Source of the DNA: Auanema rhodensis
Taxonomy: Eukaryota; Nematoda; Chromadorea; Rhabditida; Rhabditidae
Assembly: GCA_964057225.1 (NCBI GenBank)
Contig: OZ059895.1
Coordinates: 23,322,688 to 23,386,687, forward strand
DNA length: 64,000 nt
Direction: 5' to 3'
Shown: in pieces, positions 10,701-25,276 of the stretch
How positions within the stretch are numbered: position 1 is the first letter of the stretch
Layout: the number at the start of each line of letters is the position of its first letter
The notes under the pieces: model-generated
What the model saw: only the letters and a program-made list of their open reading frames with translations
What the model was told of the DNA's origin: nothing
The model's database searches: none
Program-made: the position numbers and the translations under genes

Positions 10701-11586
10701 TTTTTCGTTGAATAACAATGTCCATCGTCTTTGCCTTGAAAAAAGGAATCTAAAAACATCTACTTTTTGCTAAATTATTTTGAAATTTTTCGAAAAAATT
10801 TTTGTCAAAATGTTTTTGGAAGCAATGTTGAGTGTACATGGAAACTCAACATACACTAATGCATCATTTTTCAAACGATCATAACTAATTTTTGTATTAA
10901 GCGTTTCTCAATGTAGTTTAGTGCATTCGATGCGGATTTTTAAGCTGCGTCGATCTGTGTTATCAGATTTGCGCTAGCTTAAAAATGCACCGAGATATCA
11001 ACTGATATATGTTCACACTTATATCCTCGACTTTCACCCTGAAGAATTAATTTTTTCGTTGAATAACAATGTTCATCGTCTTTGCCTTGAAAAAAGGAAT
11101 CTAAAAACATCTACTTTTTGCTAAATTATTTTGAAATTTTTCGAAAAAATTTTTGTCAAAATGTTTTTGGAAGCAATGTTGAGTGTACATGGAAACTCAA
11201 CATACACTAATGCATCATTTTTCAAACGATTATAACTAATTTTTGTATCAAGCGTTTCTCAATGTAGTATAGTGCATTCGATGCGGATTTTTAAGCTGCG
11301 TCGATCTGTGTTATCAGATTTGCGCTAGCTTAAAAATGCACCGAGATATCAACTGATATAAGTTCACACTTATATCCTCGATTTTCACCCTGAAGAATTA
11401 ATTTTTTCGTTGAATAACAATGTCCATCGTCTTTGCCTTGAAAAAAGAAATCTAAAAACATCTACTTTTTGCTAAATTATTTTGAAATTTTTTGAAAAAA
11501 TTTTTGTCAAAATGTTTTTAGAAGCAATGTTGAGTGTACATGGAAACTCAACATACACTAATGCATCATTTTTCAAACGATCATAA
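7725..11586 (+). repeat. 11-monomer duplication, copy B
   Basis: This is the second copy of the block at 2458-6319, at a 5267-bp offset (15 monomers plus 2 bp, from the 352-bp units in between). The four units between the copies, m19 to m22, are not part of it: m19 and m20 repeat the type II / A50-insertion pair, and m21 and m22 are type I with T347. After copy B the next unit (m34) carries AAT65-67 where m19 has GTC, marking the edge. Confidence 0.92.
9480..9831 (+). repeat. 352-bp monomer m28 (+1 insertion variant)
   Basis: This is the copy B counterpart of the unit at 4213, carrying A50, A126, C189, GA212-213 and the GTTAA change. Confidence 0.93.
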
Positions 11587-12639
11587 CTAATTTTTGTATT
11601 AAGCGTTTCTCAATGTAGTATAGTGCATTCGATGCGGATTTTTAAGCTGCAATGATCTGTGTTATCAGATTTGCGCTAGCTTAAAAATGCACCGAGATAT
11701 CAACTGATATAAGTTCACACTTATATCCTCGATTTTCACCCTGAAGAATTAATTTTTTCGTTGAATAACAATGTCCATCGTCTTTGCCTTGAAAAAAGAA
11801 ATCTAAAAACATCTACTTTTTGCTAAATTATTTTGAAATTTTTCGAAAAAATTTTTGTCAAAATGTTTTTGGAAGCAATGTTGAGTGTACATGGAAACTC
11901 AACATACACTAATGCATCATTTTTCAAACGATCATAACTAATTTTTGTATTAAGCGTTTCTCAATGTAGTATAGTGCATTCGATGCAGATTTTTAAGCTG
12001 CGTCGATCTGTGTTATCAGATTTGCGCTAGCTTAGAAATGCACCGAGATATCAACTGATATATGTTCACACTTATATCCTCGATTTTCACCCTGAAGAAT
12101 TAATTTTTTCGTTGAATAACAATGTCCATCGTCTTTGCCTTGAAAAAAGGAATCTAAAAACATCTACTTTTTGCTAAATTATTCTGAAATTTTTCGAAAA
12201 AATTTTTGTCAAAATGTTTTTGGAAGCAATGTTGAGTGTACATGGAAACTCAACATACACTAATGCATCATTTTTCAAACGATCATAACTAATTTTTGTA
12301 TTAAGCGTTTCTCAATGTAGTATAGTGCATTCGATGCGGATTTTTAAGCTGCGTCGATCTGTGTTATCAGATTTGCGCTAGCTTAAAAATGCACCGAGAT
12401 ATCAACTGATATATGTTCACACTTATATCCTCGATTTTCACCCTGAAGAATTAATTTTTTCGTTGAATAACAATGTTCATCGTCTTTGCCTTGAAAAAAG
12501 GAATCTAAAAACATCTACTTTTTGCTAAATTATTTTGAGATTTTTCGAAAAAATTTTTGTCAAAATGTTTTTGGAAGCAATGTTGAGTGTACATGGAAAC
12601 TCAACATACACTAATGCATCATTTTTCAAACGATCATAA

Positions 12640-12991
12640 CTAATTTTTGTATTAAGCGTTTCTCAATGTAGTATAGTGAATTCGATGCGGATTTTTAAGC
12701 TGCGTCGATCTGTGTTATCAGATTTGCGCTAGCTTAAAAATGCACCGAGATATCAACTGATATAAGTTCACACTTATATCCTCGATTTTCACCCTGAAGA
12801 ATTAATTTTTTCGTTGAATAACAATGTTCATCGTCTTTGCTTTGAAAAAAGGAATCTAAAAACATCTACTTTTTGCTAAATTATTTTGTTAATTTTTCGA
12901 AAAAATTTTTGTCAAAATGTTTTTGGAAGCAATGTTGAGTGTACATGGAAACTCAACATACACTAATGCATCATTTTTCAAACGATCATAA
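12640..12991 (+). repeat. 352-bp monomer m37, recombinant, with a unique EcoRI site
   Basis: It carries the GTTAA insertion but on a different background from the other three: G50, T189, GG212-213, CTTTG at 201-205, and A instead of C at position 40. The last change makes GAATTC, the only EcoRI site I noticed in the window (near 12678). A mosaic of type III sequence upstream and the insertion downstream suggests gene conversion or an exchange between positions 213 and 250. Confidence 0.88.
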
Positions 12992-15900
12992 CTAATTTTT
13001 GTATCAAGCGTTTCTCAATGTAGTATAGTGCATTCGATGCGGATTTTTAAGCTGCGTCGATCTGTGTTATCAGATTTGCGCTAGCTTAAAAATGCACCGA
13101 GATATCAACTGATATAAGTTCACACTTATATCCTCGATTTTCACCCTGAAGAATTAATTTTTTCGTTGAATAACAATGTCCATCGTCTTTGCCTTGAAAA
13201 AAGAAATCTAAAAACATCTACTTTTTGCTAAATTATTTTGAAATTTTTCGAAAAAATTTTTGTCAAAATGTTTTTAGAAGCAATGTTGAGTGTACATGGA
13301 AACTCAACATACACTAATGCATCATTTTTCAAACGATCATAACTAATTTTTGTATTAAGCGTTTCTCAATGTAGTATAGTGCATTCGATGCGGATTTTTA
13401 AGCTGCAATGATCTGTGTTATCAGATTTGCGCTAGCTTAAAAATGCACCGAGATATCAACTGATATAAGTTCACACTTATATCCTCGATTTTCACCCTGA
13501 AGAATTAATTTTTTCGTTGAATAACAATGTCCATCGTCTTTGCCTTGGAAAAAGAAATCTAAAAACATCTACTTTTTGCTAAATTATTTTGAAATTTTTC
13601 GAAAAAATTTTTGTCAAAATGTTTTTGGAAGCAATGTTGAGTGTACATGGAAACTCAACATACACTAATGCATCATTTTTCAAACGATCATAACTAATTT
13701 TTGTATTAAGCGTTTCTCAATGTAGTATAGTGCATTCGATGCAGATTTTTAAGCTGCGTCGATCTGTGTTATCAGATTTGCGCTAGCTTAGAAATGCACC
13801 GAGATATCAACTGATATATGTTCACACTTATATCCTCGATTTTCACCCTGAAGAATTAATTTTTTCGTTGAATAACAATGTCCATCGTCTTTGCCTTGAA
13901 AAAAGGAATCTAAAAACATCTACTTTTTGCTAAATTATTTTGAAATTTTTCGAAAAAATTTTTGTCAAAATGTTTTTGGAAGCAATGTTGAGTGTACATG
14001 GAAACTCAACATACACTAATGCATCATTTTTCAAACGATCATAACTAATTTTTGTATTAAGCGTTTCTCAATGTAGTATAGTGCATTCGATGCGGATTTT
14101 TAAGCTGCGTCGATCTGTGTTATCAGATTTGCGCTAGCTTAAAAATGCACCGAGATATCAACTGATATATGTTCACACTTATATCCTCGATTTTCACCCT
14201 GAAGAATTAATTTTTTCGTTGAATAACAATGTTCATCGTCTTTGCCTTGAAAAAAGGAATCTAAAAACATCTACTTTTTGCTAAATTATTTTGAAATTTT
14301 TCGAAAAAATTTTTGTCAAAATGTTTTTGGAAGCAATGTTGAGTGTACATGGAAACTCAACATACACTAATGCATCATTTTTCAAACGATCATAACTAAT
14401 TTTTGTATTAAGCGTTTCTCAATGTAGTATAGTGCATTCGATGCGGATTTTTAAGCTGCGTCGATCTGTGTTATCAGATTTGCGCTAGCTTAAAAATGCA
14501 CCGAGATATCAACTGATATAAGTTCACACTTATATCCTCGATTTTCACCCTGAAGAATTAATTTTTTCGTTGAATAACAATGTTCATCGTCTTTGCCTTG
14601 AAAAAAGGAATCTAAAAACATCTACTTTTTGCTAAATTATTTTGAAATTTTTCGAAAAAATTTTTGTCAAAATGTTTTTGGAAGCAATGTTGAGTGTACA
14701 TGGAAACTCAACATACACTAATGCATCATTTTTCAAACGATCATAACTAATTTTTGTATTAAGCGTTTCTCAATGTAGTATAGTGCATTCGATGCGGATT
14801 TTTAAGCTGCGTCGATCTGTGTTATCAGATTTGCGCTAGCTTAAAAATGCACCGAGATATCAACTGATATAAGTTCACACTTATATCCTCGATTTTCACC
14901 CTGAAGAATTAATTTTTTCGTTGAATAACAATGTTCATCGTCTTTGCCTTGAAAAAAGGAATCTAAAAACATCTACTTTTTGCTAAATTATTTTGAAAAT
15001 TTTCGAAAAAATTTTTGTCAAAATGTTTTTAGAAGCAATGTTGAGTGTACATGGAAACTCAACATACACTAATGCATCATTTTTCAAACGATCATAACTA
15101 ATTTTTGTATTAAGCGTTTTTCAATGTAGTATAGTGCATTCGATGCGGATTTTTAAGCTGCAATGATCTGTGTTATCAGATTTGCGCTAGCTTAAAAATG
15201 CACCGAGATATCAACTGATATAAGTTCACACTTATATCCTCGATTTTCACCCTGAAGAATTAATTTTTTCGTTGAATAACAATGTCCATCGTCTTTGCCT
15301 TGAAAAAAGAAATCTAAAAACATCTACTTTTTGCTAAATTATTTTGAAATTTTTCGAAAAAATTTTTGTCAAAATGTTTTTGGAAGCAATGTTGAGTGTA
15401 CATGGAAACTCAACATACACTAATGCATCATTTTTCAAACGATCATAACTAATTTTTGTATTAAGCGTTTCTCAATGTAGTATAGTGCATTCGATGCAGA
15501 TTTTTAAGCTGCGTCGATCTGTGTTATCAGATTTGCGCTAGCTTAGAAATGCACCGAGATATCAACTGATATATGTTCACACTTATATCCTCGATTTTCA
15601 CCCTGAAGAATTAATTTTTTCGTTGAATAACAATGTCCATCGTCTTTGCCTTGAAAAAAGGAATCTAAAAACATCTACTTTTTGCTAAATTATTTTGAAA
15701 TTTTTCGAAAAAATTTTTGTCAAAATGTTTTTGGAAGCAATGTTGAGTGTACATGGAAACTCAACATACACTAATGCATCATTTTTCAAACGATCATAAC
15801 TAATTTTTGTATTAAGCGTTTCTCAATGTAGTATAGTGCATTCGATGCGGATTTTTAAGCTGCGTCGATCTGTGTTATCAGATTTGCGCTAGCTTAAAAA

Positions 15901-17203
15901 TGCACCGAGATATCAACTGATATATGTTCACACTTATATCCTCGATTTTCACCCTGAAGAATTAATTTTTTCGTTGAATAACAATGTTCATCGTCTTTGC
16001 CTTGAAAAAAGGAATCTAAAAACATCTACTTTTTGCTAAATTATTTTGAAATTTTTCGAAAAAATTTTTGTCAAAATGTTTTTGGAAGCAATGTTGAGTG
16101 TACATGGAAACTCAACATACACTAATGCATCATTTTTCAAACGATCATAACTAATTTTTGTATTAAGCGTTTCTCAATGTAGTATAGTGCATTCGATGCG
16201 GATTTTTAAGCTGCGTCGATCTGTGTTATCAGATTTGCGCTAGCTTAAAAATGCACCGAGATATCAACTGATATAAGTTCACACTTATATCCTCGATTTT
16301 CACCCTGAAGAATTAATTTTTTCGTTGAATAACAATGTCCATCGTCTTTGCCTTGGAAAAAGAAATCTAAAAACATCTACTTTTTGCTAAATTATTTTGA
16401 AATTTTTCGAAAAAATTTTTGTCAAAATGTTTTTGGAAGCAATGTTGAGTGTACATGGAAACTCAACATACACTAATGCATCATTTTTCAAACGATCATA
16501 ACTAATTTTTGTATTAAGCGTTTCTCAATGTAGTATAGTGCATTCGATGCAGATTTTTAAGCTGCGTCGATCTGTGTTATCAGATTTGCGCTAGCTTAGA
16601 AATGCACCGAGATATCAACTGATATATGTTCACACTTATATCCTCGATTTTCACCCTGAAGAATTAATTTTTTCGTTGAATAACAATGTCCATCGTCTTT
16701 GCCTTGAAAAAAGGAATCTAAAAACATCTACTTTTTGCTAAATTATTTTGAAATTTTTCGAAAAAATTTTTGTCAAAATGTTTTTGGAAGCAATGTTGAG
16801 TGTACATGGAAACTCAACATACACTAATGCATCATTTTTCAAACGATCATAACTAATTTTTGTATTAAGCGTTTCTCAATGTAGTATAGTGCATTCGATG
16901 CGGATTTTTAAGCTGCGTCGATCTGTGTTATCAGATTTGCGCTAGCTTAAAAATGCACCGAGATATCAACTGATATATGTTCACACTTATATCCTCGATT
17001 TTCACCCTGAAGAATTAATTTTTTCGTTGAATACCAATGTTCATCGTCTTTGCCTTGAAAAAAGGAATCTAAAAACATCTACTTTTTGCTAAATTATTTT
17101 GAAATTTTTCGAAAAAATTTTTGTCAAAATGTTTTTGGAAGCAATGTTGAGTGTACATGGAAACTCAACATACACTAATGCATCATTTTTCAAACGATCA
17201 TAA
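12992..17203 (+). repeat. Recurring A285 / AAT65-67 / A50+G98 trio region
   Basis: Units m38 to m49 contain the order: a unit with A285, then one with AAT at 65-67, then one with A50 and G98. It is seen at 12992-14044 and 14747-15799, and earlier at 4565-5617, 9832-10884 and 11236-12288. m39 and m47 share a private G206 (CCTTGGAAAA), and the following units m40-m41 match m48-m49, so about 1 kb ending at 14395 and 17203 is a copy at 2808 bp offset. m47 has GTC at 65-67 where m39 has AAT, placing the left edge inside that unit. Private changes include C184 (ATACCAATG) in m49. Confidence 0.8.
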
Positions 17204-20200
17204 CTAATTTTTGTATTAAGCGTTTCTCAATGTAGTATAGTGCATTCGATGCGGATTTTTAAGCTGCGTCGATCTGTGTTATCAGATTTGCGCTAGCTTA
17301 AAAATGCCCCGAGATATCAACTGATATAAGTTCACACTTATATCCTCGATTTTCACCCTGAAGAATTAATTTTTTCGTTGAATAACAATGTCCATCGTCT
17401 TTGCCTTGAAAAAAGAAATCTAAAAACATCTACTTTTTGCTAAATTATTTTGAAATTTTTCGAAAAAATTTTTGTCAAAATGTTTTTGGAAGCAATGTTG
17501 AGTGTACATGGAAACTCAACATACACTAATGCATCATTTTTCAAACGATCATAACTAATTTTTGTATTAAGCGTTTCTCAATGTAGTATAGTGCATTCGA
17601 TGCAGATTTTTAAGCTGCGTCGATCTGTGTTATCAGATTTGCGCTAGCTTAAAAATGCACCGAGATATCAACTGATATAAGTTCACACTTATATCCTCGA
17701 TTTTCACCCTGAAGAATTAATTTTTTCGTTGAATAACAATGTTCATCGTCTTTGCCTTGAAAAAAGGAATCTAAAAACATCTACTTTTTGCTAAATTATT
17801 TTGAAATTTTTCGAAAAAATTTTTGTCAAAATGTTTTTGGAAGCAATGTTGAGTGTACATGGAAACTCAACATACACTAATGCATCATTTTTCAAACGAT
17901 CATAACTAATTTTTGTATTAAGCGTTTCTCAATGTAGTATAGTGCATTCGATGCGGATTTTTAAGCTGCGTCGATCTGTGTTATCAGATTTGCGCTAGCT
18001 TAAAAATGCACCGAGATATCAACTGATATAAGTTCACACTTATATCCTCGATTTTCACCCTGAAGAATTAATTTTTTCGTTGAATAACAATGTCCATCGT
18101 CTTTGCCTTGAAAAAAGAAATCTAAAAACATCTACTTTTTGCTAAATTATTTTGAAATTTTTCGAAAAAATTTTTGTCAAAATGTTTTTGGAAGCAATGT
18201 TGAGTGTACATGGAAACTCAACATACACTAATGCATCATTTTTCAAACGATCATAACTAATTTTTGTATTAAGCGTTTCTCAATGTAGTATAGTGCATTC
18301 GATGCGGATTTTTAAGCTGCGTCGATCTGTGTTATCAGATTTGCGCTAGCTTAAAAATGCACCGAGATATCAACTGATATATGTTCACACTTATATCCTC
18401 AATTTTCACCCTGAAGAATTAATTTTTTCGTTGAATAACAATGTCCATCGTCTTTGCCTTGAAAAAAGGAATCTAAAAACATCTACTTTTTGCTAAATTA
18501 TTTTGAAATTTTTCGAAAAAATTTTTGTCAAAATGTTTTTGGAAGCAATGTTGAGTGTACATGGAAACTCAACATACACTAATGCATCATTTTTCAAACG
18601 ATCATAACTAATTTTTGTATTAAGCGTTTCTCAATGTAGTATAGTGCATTCGATGCAGATTTTTAAGCTGCGTCGATCTGTGTTATCAGATTTGCGCTAG
18701 CTTAAAAATGCACCGAGATATCAACTGATATAAGTTCACACTTATATCCTCGATTTTCACCCTGAAGAATTAATTTTTTCGTTGAATAACAATGTCCATC
18801 GTCTTTGCCTTGAAAAAAGAAATCTAAAAACATCTACTTTTTGCTAAATTATTTTGAAATTTTTCGAAAAAATTTTTGTCAAAATGTTTTTGGAAGCAAT
18901 GTTGAGTGTACATGGAAACTCAACATACACTAATGCATCATTTTTCAAACGATCATAACTAATTTTTGTATTAAGCGTTTCTCAATGTAGTATAGTGCAT
19001 TCGATGCGGATTTTTAAGCTGCGTCGATCTGTGTTATCAGATTTGCGCTAGCTTAAAAATGCACCGAGATATCAACTGATATATGTTCACACTTATATCC
19101 TCAATTTTCACCCTGAAGAATTAATTTTTTCGTTGAATAACAATGTCCATCGTCTTTGCCTTGAAAAAAGGAATCTAAAAACATCTACTTTTTGCTAAAT
19201 TATTTTGAAATTTTTCGAAAAAATTTTTGTCAAAATGTTTTTGGAAGCAATGTTGAGTGTACATGGAAACTCAACATACACTAATGCATCATTTTTCAAA
19301 CGATCATAACTAATTTTTGTATTAAGCGTTTCTCAATGTAGTATAGTGCATTCGATGCAGATTTTTAAGCTGCGTCGATCTGTGTTATCAGATTTGCGCT
19401 AGCTTAAAAATGCACCGAGATATCAACTGATATAAGTTCACACTTATATCCTCGATTTTCACCCTGAAGAATTAATTTTTTCGTTGAATAACAATGTTCA
19501 TCGTCTTTGCCTTGAAAAAAGGAATCTAAAAACATCTACTTTTTGCTAAATTATTTTGAAATTTTTCGAAAAAATTTTTGTCAAAATGTTTTTGGAAGCA
19601 ATGTTGAGTGTACATGGAAACTCAACATACACTAATGCATCATTTTTCAAACGATCATAACTAATTTTTGTATTAAGCGTTTCTCAATGTAGTATAGTGC
19701 ATTCGATGCGGATTTTTAAGCTGCGTCGATCTGTGTTATCAGATTTGCGCTAGCTTAAAAATGCACCGAGATATCAACTGATATAAGTTCACACTTATAT
19801 CCTCGATTTTCACCCTGAAGAATTAATTTTTTCGTTGAATAACAATGTCCATCGTCTTTGCCTTGAAAAAAGAAATCTAAAAACATCTACTTTTTGCTAA
19901 ATTATTTTGAAATTTTTCGAAAAAATTTTTGTCAAAATGTTTTTGGAAGCAATGTTGAGTGTACATGGAAACTCAACATACACTAATGCATCATTTTTCA
20001 AACGATCATAACTAATTTTTGTATTAAGCGTTTCTCAATGTAGTATAGTGCATTCGATGCGGATTTTTAAGCTGCGTCGATCTGTGTTATCAGATTTGCG
20101 CTAGCTTAAAAATGCACCGAGATATCAACTGATATATGTTCACACTTATATCCTCAATTTTCACCCTGAAGAATTAATTTTTTCGTTGAATAACAATGTC

Positions 20201-20713
20201 CATCGTCTTTGCCTTGAAAAAAGGAATCTAAAAACATCTACTTTTTGCTAAATTATTTTGAAATTTTTCGAAAAAATTTTTGTCAAAATGTTTTTGGAAG
20301 CAATGTTGAGTGTACATGGAAACTCAACATACACTAATGCATCATTTTTCAAACGATCATAACTAATTTTTGTATTAAGCGTTTCTCAATGTAGTATAGT
20401 GCATTCGATGCAGATTTTTAAGCTGCGTCGATCTGTGTTATCAGATTTGCGCTAGCTTAAAAATGCACCGAGATATCAACTGATATAAGTTCACACTTAT
20501 ATCCTCGATTTTCACCCTGAAGAATTAATTTTTTCGTTGAATAACAATGTTCATCGTCTTTGCCTTGAAAAAAGGAATCTAAAAACATCTACTTTTTGCT
20601 AAATTATTTTGAAATTTTTCGAAAAAATTTTTGTCAAAATGTTTTTGGAAGCAATGTTGAGTGTACATGGAAACTCAACATACACTAATGCATCATTTTT
20701 CAAACGATCATAA
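17204..20713 (+). repeat. Mixed type I/II/III block with A145 units
   Basis: Units m50 to m59. Three type I units (18257, 18959, 20012) share A145 (CCTCAATT). The trio A50-type III, type II, A145-type I at 17555-18607 recurs at 19310-20362, an offset of 1755 bp (five monomers). Between the copies, 18608-19309 has an A50 type II unit followed by another A145 unit. m50 carries a private C105 (ATGCCCCGAG). Confidence 0.82.
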
Positions 20714-22819
20714 CTAATTTTTGTATTAAGCGTTTCTCAATGTAGTATAGTGCATTCGATGCAGATTTTTAAGCTGCGTCGATCTGTGTTATCAGATTTG
20801 CGCTAGCTTGAAAATGCACCGAGATATCAACTGATATAAGTTCACACTTATATCCTCGATTTTCACCCTGAAGAATTAATTTTTTCGTTGAATAACAATG
20901 TTCATCGTCTTTGCCTTGAAAAAAGGAATCTAAAAACATCTACTTTTTGCTAAATTATTTTGAAATTTTTCGAAAAAATTTTTGTCAAAATGTTTTTGGA
21001 AGCAATGTTGAGTGTACATGGAAACTCAACATACACTAATGCATCATTTTTCAAACGATCATAACTAATTTTTGTATTAAGCGTTTCTCAATGTAGTATA
21101 GTGCATTCGATGCGGATTTTTAAGCTGCGTCGATCTGTGTTATCAGATTTGCGCTAGCTTAAAAATGCACCGAGATATCAACTGATATAAGTTCACACTT
21201 ATATCCTCGATTTTCACCCTGAAGAATTAATTTTTTCGTTGAATAACAATGTCCATCGTCTTTGCCTTGAAAAAAGAAATCTAAAAACATCTACTTTTTG
21301 CTAAATTATTTTGAAATTTTTCGAAAAAATTTTTGTCAAAATGTTTTTGGAAGCAATGTTGAGTGTACATGGAAACTCAACATACACTAATGCATCATTT
21401 TTCAAACGATCATAACTAATTTTTGTATTAAGCGTTTCTCAATGTAGTATAGTGCATTCGATGCGGATTTTTAAGCTGCGTCGATCTGTGTTATCAGATT
21501 TGCGCTAGCTTAGAAATGCACCGAGATATCAACTGATATAAGTTCACACTTATATCCTCGATTTTCACCCTGAAGAATTAATTTTTTCGTTGAATAACAA
21601 TGTCCATCGTCTTTGCCTTGAAAAAAGGAATCTAAAAACATCTACTTTTTGCTAAATTATTTTGAAATTTTTCGAAAAAATTTTTGTCAAAATGTTTTTG
21701 GAAGCAATGTTGAGTGTACATGGAAACTCAACATACACTAATGCATCATTTTTCAAACGATCATAACTAATTTTTGTATTAAGCGTTTCTCAATGTAGTA
21801 TAGTGCATTCGATGCAGATTTTTAAGCTGCGTCGATCTGTGTTATCAGATTTGCGCTAGCTTAAAAATGCACCGAGATATCAACTGATATAAGTTCACAC
21901 TTATATCCTCGATTTTCACCCTGAAGAATTAATTTTTTCGTTGAATAACAATGTTCATCGTCTTTGCCTTGAAAAAAGGAATCTAAAAACATCTACTTTT
22001 TGCTAAATTATTTTGAAATTTTTCGAAAAAATTTTTGTCAAAATGTTTTTGGAAGCAATGTTGAGTGTACATGGAAACTCAACATACACTAATGCATCAT
22101 TTTTCAAACGATCATAACTAATTTTTGTATTAAGCGTTTCTCAATGTAGTATAGTGCATTCGATGCGGATTTTTAAGCTGCGTCGATCTGTGTTATCAGA
22201 TTTGCGCTAGCTTAAAAATGCACCGAGATATCAACTGATATAAGTTCACACTTATATCCTCGATTTTCACCCTGAAGAATTAATTTTTTCGTTGAATAAC
22301 AATGTCCATCGTCTTTGCCTTGAAAAAAGAAATCTAAAAACATCTACTTTTTGCTAAATTATTTTGAAATTTTTCGAAAAAATTTTTGTCAAAATGTTTT
22401 TGGAAGCAATGTTGAGTGTACATGGAAACTCAACATACACTAATGCATCATTTTTCAAACGATCTTAACTAATTTTTGTATTAAGCGTTTCTCAATGTAG
22501 TATAGTGCATTCGATGCGGATTTTTAAGCTGCGTCGATCTGTGTTATCAGATTTGCGCTAGCTTAGAAATGCACCGAGATATCAACTGATATAAGTTCAC
22601 ACTTATATCCTCGATTTTCACCCTGAAGAATTAATTTTTTCGTTGAATAACAATGTCCATCGTCTTTGCCTTGAAAAAAGAAATCTAAAAACATCTACTT
22701 TTTGCTAAATTATTTTGAAATTTTTCGAAAAAATTTTTGTCAAAATGTTTTTGGAAGCAATGTTGAGTGTACATGGAAACTCAACATACACTAATGCATC
22801 ATTTTTCAAACGATCATAA
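20714..22819 (+). repeat. Two copies of a 1053-bp trimer
   Basis: Units m60-m62 and m63-m65 each run A50 type III, plain type II, then a G98 unit with A126 (20714-21766 and 21767-22819). The copies differ at a few sites: m60 has G97, m64 has T348 (CGATCTTAAC), and the G98 units differ at 213. Here G98 is with G50, unlike the upstream units where it goes with A50. Confidence 0.78.
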
Positions 22820-24223
22820 CTAATTTTTGTATTAAGCGTTTCTCAATGTAGTATAGTGCATTCGATGCGGATTTTTAAGCTGCGTCGATCTGTGTTATCA
22901 GATTTGCGCTAGCTTAAAAATGCACCGAGATATCAACTGATATATGTTCACACTTATATCCTCGATTTTCACCCTGAAGAATTAATTTTTTCGTTGAATA
23001 ACAATGTCCATCGTCTTTGCCTTGAAAAAAGGAATCTAAAAACATCTACTTTTTGCTAAATTATTTTGAAATTTTTCGAAAAAATTTTTGTCAAAATGTT
23101 TTTGGAAGCAATGTTGAGTGTACATGGAAACTCAACATACACTAATGCATCATTTTTCAAACGATCATAACTAATTTTTGTATTAAGCGTTTCTCAATGT
23201 AGTATAGTGCATTCGATGCGGATTTTTAAGCTGCGTCGATCTGTGTTATCAGATTTGCGCTAGCTTAAAAATGCACCGAGATATCAACTGATATAAGTTC
23301 ACACTTATATCCTCGATTTTCACCCTGAAGAATTAATTTTTTCGTTGAATAACAATGTCCATCGTCTTTGCCTTGAAAAAAGAAATCTAAAAACATCTAC
23401 TTTTTGCTAAATTATTTTGAAATTTTTCGAAAAAATTTTTGTCAAAATGTTTTTGGAAGCAATGTTGAGTGTACATGGAAACTCAACATACACTAATGCA
23501 TCATTTTTCAAACGATCATAACTAATTTTTGTATTAAGCGTTTCTCAATGTAGTATAGTGCATTCGATGCGGATTTTTAAGCTGCGTCGATCTGTGTTAT
23601 CAGATTTGCGCTAGCTTAAAAATGCACCGAGATATCAACTGATATATGTTCACACTTATATCCTCGATTTTCACCCTGAAGAATTAATTTTTTCGTTGAA
23701 TAACAATGTCCATCGTCTTTGCCTTGAAAAAAGGAATCTAAAAACATCTACTTTTTGCTAAATTATTTTGAAATTTTTCGAAAAAATTTTTGTCAAAATG
23801 TTTTTGGAAGCAATGTTGAGTGTACATGGAAACTCAACATACACTAATGCATCATTTTTCAAACGATCATAACTAATTTTTGTATTAAGCGTTTCTCAAT
23901 GTAGTATAGTGCATTCGATGCGGATTTTTAAGCTGCGTCGATCTGTGTTATCAGATTTGTGCTAGCTTAAAAATGCACCGAGATATCAACTGATATAAGT
24001 TCACACTTATATCCTCGATTTTCACCCTGAAGAATTAATTTTTTCGTTGAATAACAATGTCCATCGTCTTTGCCTTGAAAAAAGAAATCTAAAAACATCT
24101 ACTTTTTGCTAAATTATTTTGAAATTTTTCGAAAAAATTTTTGTCAAAATGTTTTTGGAAGCAATGTTGAGTGTACATGGAAACTCAACATACACTAATG
24201 CATCATTTTTCAAACGATCATAA
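22820..24223 (+). repeat. Alternating type I / type II dimers
   Basis: Units m66 to m69 alternate T126/GG212-213 with A126/GA212-213 (22820-23521, 23522-24223). The last has a private T87-region change, TTTGTGCTAG. I see nothing else. Confidence 0.8.
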
Positions 24224-25276
24224 CTAATTTTTGTATTAAGCGTTTCTCAATGTAGTATAGTGCATTCGATGCAGATTTTTAAGCTGCGTCGATCTGTGTT
24301 ATCAGATTTGCGCTAGCTTGAAAATGCACCGAGATATCAACTGATATAAGTTCACACTTATATCCTCGATTTTCACCCTGAAGAACTAATTTTTTCGTTG
24401 AATAACAATGTTCATCGTCTTTGCCTTGAAAAAAGGAATCTAAAAACATCTACTTTTTGCTAAATTATTTTGAAATTTTTCGAAAAAATTTTTGTCAAAA
24501 TGTTTTTGGAAGCAATGTTGAGTGTACATGGAAACTCAACATACACTAATGCATCATTTTTCAAACGATCATAACTAATTTTTGTATTAAGCGTTTCTCA
24601 ATGTAGTATAGTGCATTCGATGCGGATTTTTAAGCTGCGTCGATCTGTGTTATCAGATTTGCTCTAGCTTAAAAATGCACCGAGATATCAACTGATATAA
24701 GTTCACACTTATATCCTCGATTTTCACCCTGAAGAATTAATTTTTTCGTTGAATAACAATGTCCATCGTCTTTGCCTTGAAAAAAGAAATCTAAAAACAT
24801 CTACTTTTTGCTAAATTATTTTGAAATTTTTCGAAAAAATTTTTGTCAAAATGTTTTTGGAAGCAATGTTGAGTGTACATGGAAACTCAACATACACTAA
24901 TGCATCATTTTTCAAACGATCATAACTAATTTTTGTATTAAGCGTTTCTCAATGTAGTATAGTGCATTCGATGCGGATTTTTAAGCTGCGTCGATCTGTG
25001 TTATCAGATTTGCGCTAGCTTAAAAATGCACCGAGATATCAACTGATATAAGTTCACACTTATATCCTCGATTTTCACCCCGAAGAATTAATTTTTTCGT
25101 TGAATAACAATGTCCATCGTCTTTGCCTTGAAAAAAGAAATCTAAAAACATCTACTTTTTGCTAAATTATTTTGAAATTTTTCGAAAAAATTTTTGTCAA
25201 AATGTTTTTGGAAGCAATGTTGAGTGTACATGGAAACTCAACATACACTAATGCATCATTTTTCAAACGATCATAA
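24224..25276 (+). repeat. Marked trimer, copy 1
   Basis: Three consecutive units carry private marks. The first has A50 with G97 and C163 (GAACTAAT). The second has T89 (TTTGCTCTAG, which removes the NheI site). The third has C156 (CACCCCGAAG). The identical trio is at 26330-27382 and 27383-28435. C156 and T89 were noticed only in these units. Confidence 0.92.

Noticed and set aside
12640-12991. EcoRI site in m37 as a cloning or vector scar
   Set aside because: It arises from one base change (position 40) inside otherwise normal satellite; there is no foreign sequence around it.
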